From Acidothermaceae bacterium (lineage in GTDB: Bacteria > Actinomycetota > Actinomycetes > Acidothermales > Acidothermaceae), in contig JAICLV010000020.1 of assembly GCA_025925185.1 (NCBI GenBank), forward strand, positions 1 to 23,098: a stretch of DNA of 23,098 nucleotides, read 5' to 3'. Each line of letters starts with the position of its first letter. Position 1 is the stretch's first letter. The notes below the pieces were generated by a model that was not told the DNA's origin, ran no database searches, and saw only the letters and a list, made by a program, of their open reading frames with translations. A program made the position numbers and the translations under genes. Of this stretch, positions 22,614 to 23,098 are shown in pieces.

Positions 22614-22725
22614 CGGCCCAGCGTCGCATCCTCTGCGCGCACAGTCGCCGCTCATCGCGGCAGAAGAGTTCGTTTTCGTGGTCCGCCGCAACGTTCTCGA
22701 TCGAGATCGTGGACGGCCGTTCGAC

Positions 22726-22731
22726 TAGGCT
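22726..22731 (+). promoter_or_regulatory. -10 box giving a leaderless mRNA for the right-edge gene
   Basis: CTAGGCT (TAGGCT at 22726-22731) ends six bases before GTG 22738, in the same layout as the DUF885 promoter. Confidence 0.5.
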
Positions 22732-22737
22732 GTGCCG

Positions 22738-23098
22738 GTGGCGTTCGTCCATCTCGAACGCACCGAGGGCGGGCTTGCCGGTGTGGTCGGAGACCAACGC
22801 GTCGATCTCGTGCTCGACGTGCCGAATAGTCGTGCTGGCATCCGCGGGACAAGCTTGGGCGGGCGCGTCGACGGTTACTGGAACATCGAGTCCAACCACA
22901 ACAACCTCGATCCCGTCGGGATCTTCCTCGGTGAGTACGACGGTTCGCCCGTGTTCTTGCGCAACGAGGTTCACCTGACGCCGCACTATGCACTACGGCA
23001 CGCCGATGTCTCCGGGACGATTGGTGAACAGGAACTGCGCGCGCGCGTGACGTCGGTCGAGGCACCTGCGTACGGGCCGGGCGTCTGGGGCGTCGACG
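22738..23098 (+). CDS. Hypothetical protein, cut by the right edge
   Basis: An open frame of 120 codons from GTG 22738 to the end of the window with no stop. It starts MAFVHLERTEGGLAGVVGDQ and contains GYWNIESNHNNLDPVG, FLGEYDGSPVFLRNEVHLTP and APAYGPGVWGVD. Residues are rich in Gly, Asp and Asn with many short strands, suggesting a beta-rich fold. There is no signal peptide or TM segment. Third positions are strongly G/C, and the leaderless-type promoter fits the GTG. I do not recognise the family. Confidence 0.65.
   Translation, partial: MAFVHLERTEGGLAGVVGDQRVDLVLDVPNSRAGIRGTSLGGRVDGYWNIESNHNNLDPVGIFLGEYDGSPVFLRNEVHLTPHYALRHADVSGTIGEQELRARVTSVEAPAYGPGVWGVD

Noticed and set aside
1..23098. 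CRISPR arrays, tRNA or rRNA genes, insertion sequences, integrase or attachment sites
   Set aside because: I found no regularly spaced long direct repeats, tRNA-like cloverleaf, transposase motif or terminal inverted repeats in a reading of both strands.

Overview
The window reads as a chromosomal segment of a high-GC actinobacterium. Codon third positions are strongly G/C. The family set fits that phylum: an NhaA-thioredoxin fusion, DUF2277, an MCTY-type DUF6295-like protein, a DinB-like protein, an actinobacterial GT20 trehalose-6-phosphate synthase and a short R-R-H-V-D-L sulfur leader peptide. Many genes also appear to be leaderless, with a TAnnnT -10 box 6-7 nt upstream of an ATG or GTG. 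I cannot name a genus. I see no tRNA, rRNA, CRISPR array, insertion sequence or integrase.

Layout. 1-443 (-): a PQ-loop/SWEET-like membrane protein, cut by the left edge. It is divergent from 586-4426 (+), a translationally coupled trio of LacI-type regulator, ATP-grasp ligase and NhaA antiporter fused to a DsbA-like thioredoxin. The spacer holds a LacI-style palindrome and two pairs of short direct repeats. 4427-5176 has no gene I can defend but holds a perfect 15-bp hairpin and a possible decayed 3' end. 5177-5383 (-) is a cold-shock protein with a ~200-nt leader that contains a textbook intrinsic terminator. 5656-6897 (+) is an amidohydrolase. 6936-8017 (+) is a cysteine-containing leader peptide followed by a TauE/SafE sulfite exporter.

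The middle has a phage-protease-like orphan (8070-8435, -), a dienelactone hydrolase plus DUF6295-like pair (8543-9594, +), a 14-TM drug-exporter-type MFS protein (-) divergent from a succinate-semialdehyde-type dehydrogenase (+) across a palindrome-rich promoter region, a DUF2277 protein (-), a DMT/EamA-like transporter (-), a 60-residue small protein (+) and a clearly dead short-chain dehydrogenase (14291-14810, +).

The right part has a phytoene-dehydrogenase-like FAD oxidoreductase (-) divergent from an SRPBCC protein (+), trehalose-6-phosphate synthase (-), a DinB-like protein (+), a DUF885 metallopeptidase-like protein (+), a pirin (+), a frame-disrupted small membrane protein gene (-), a small unknown protein (-) and an unknown protein running off the right edge (+).

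Most genes are single or paired housekeeping and stress functions (ion and redox balance, cold shock, sulfur export, trehalose, detoxification) rather than one large pathway. The most informative signals are regulatory: the sulfur leader peptide, the terminator-containing cold-shock leader, the LacI operator, and a recurring leaderless promoter design that fixes several start codons.
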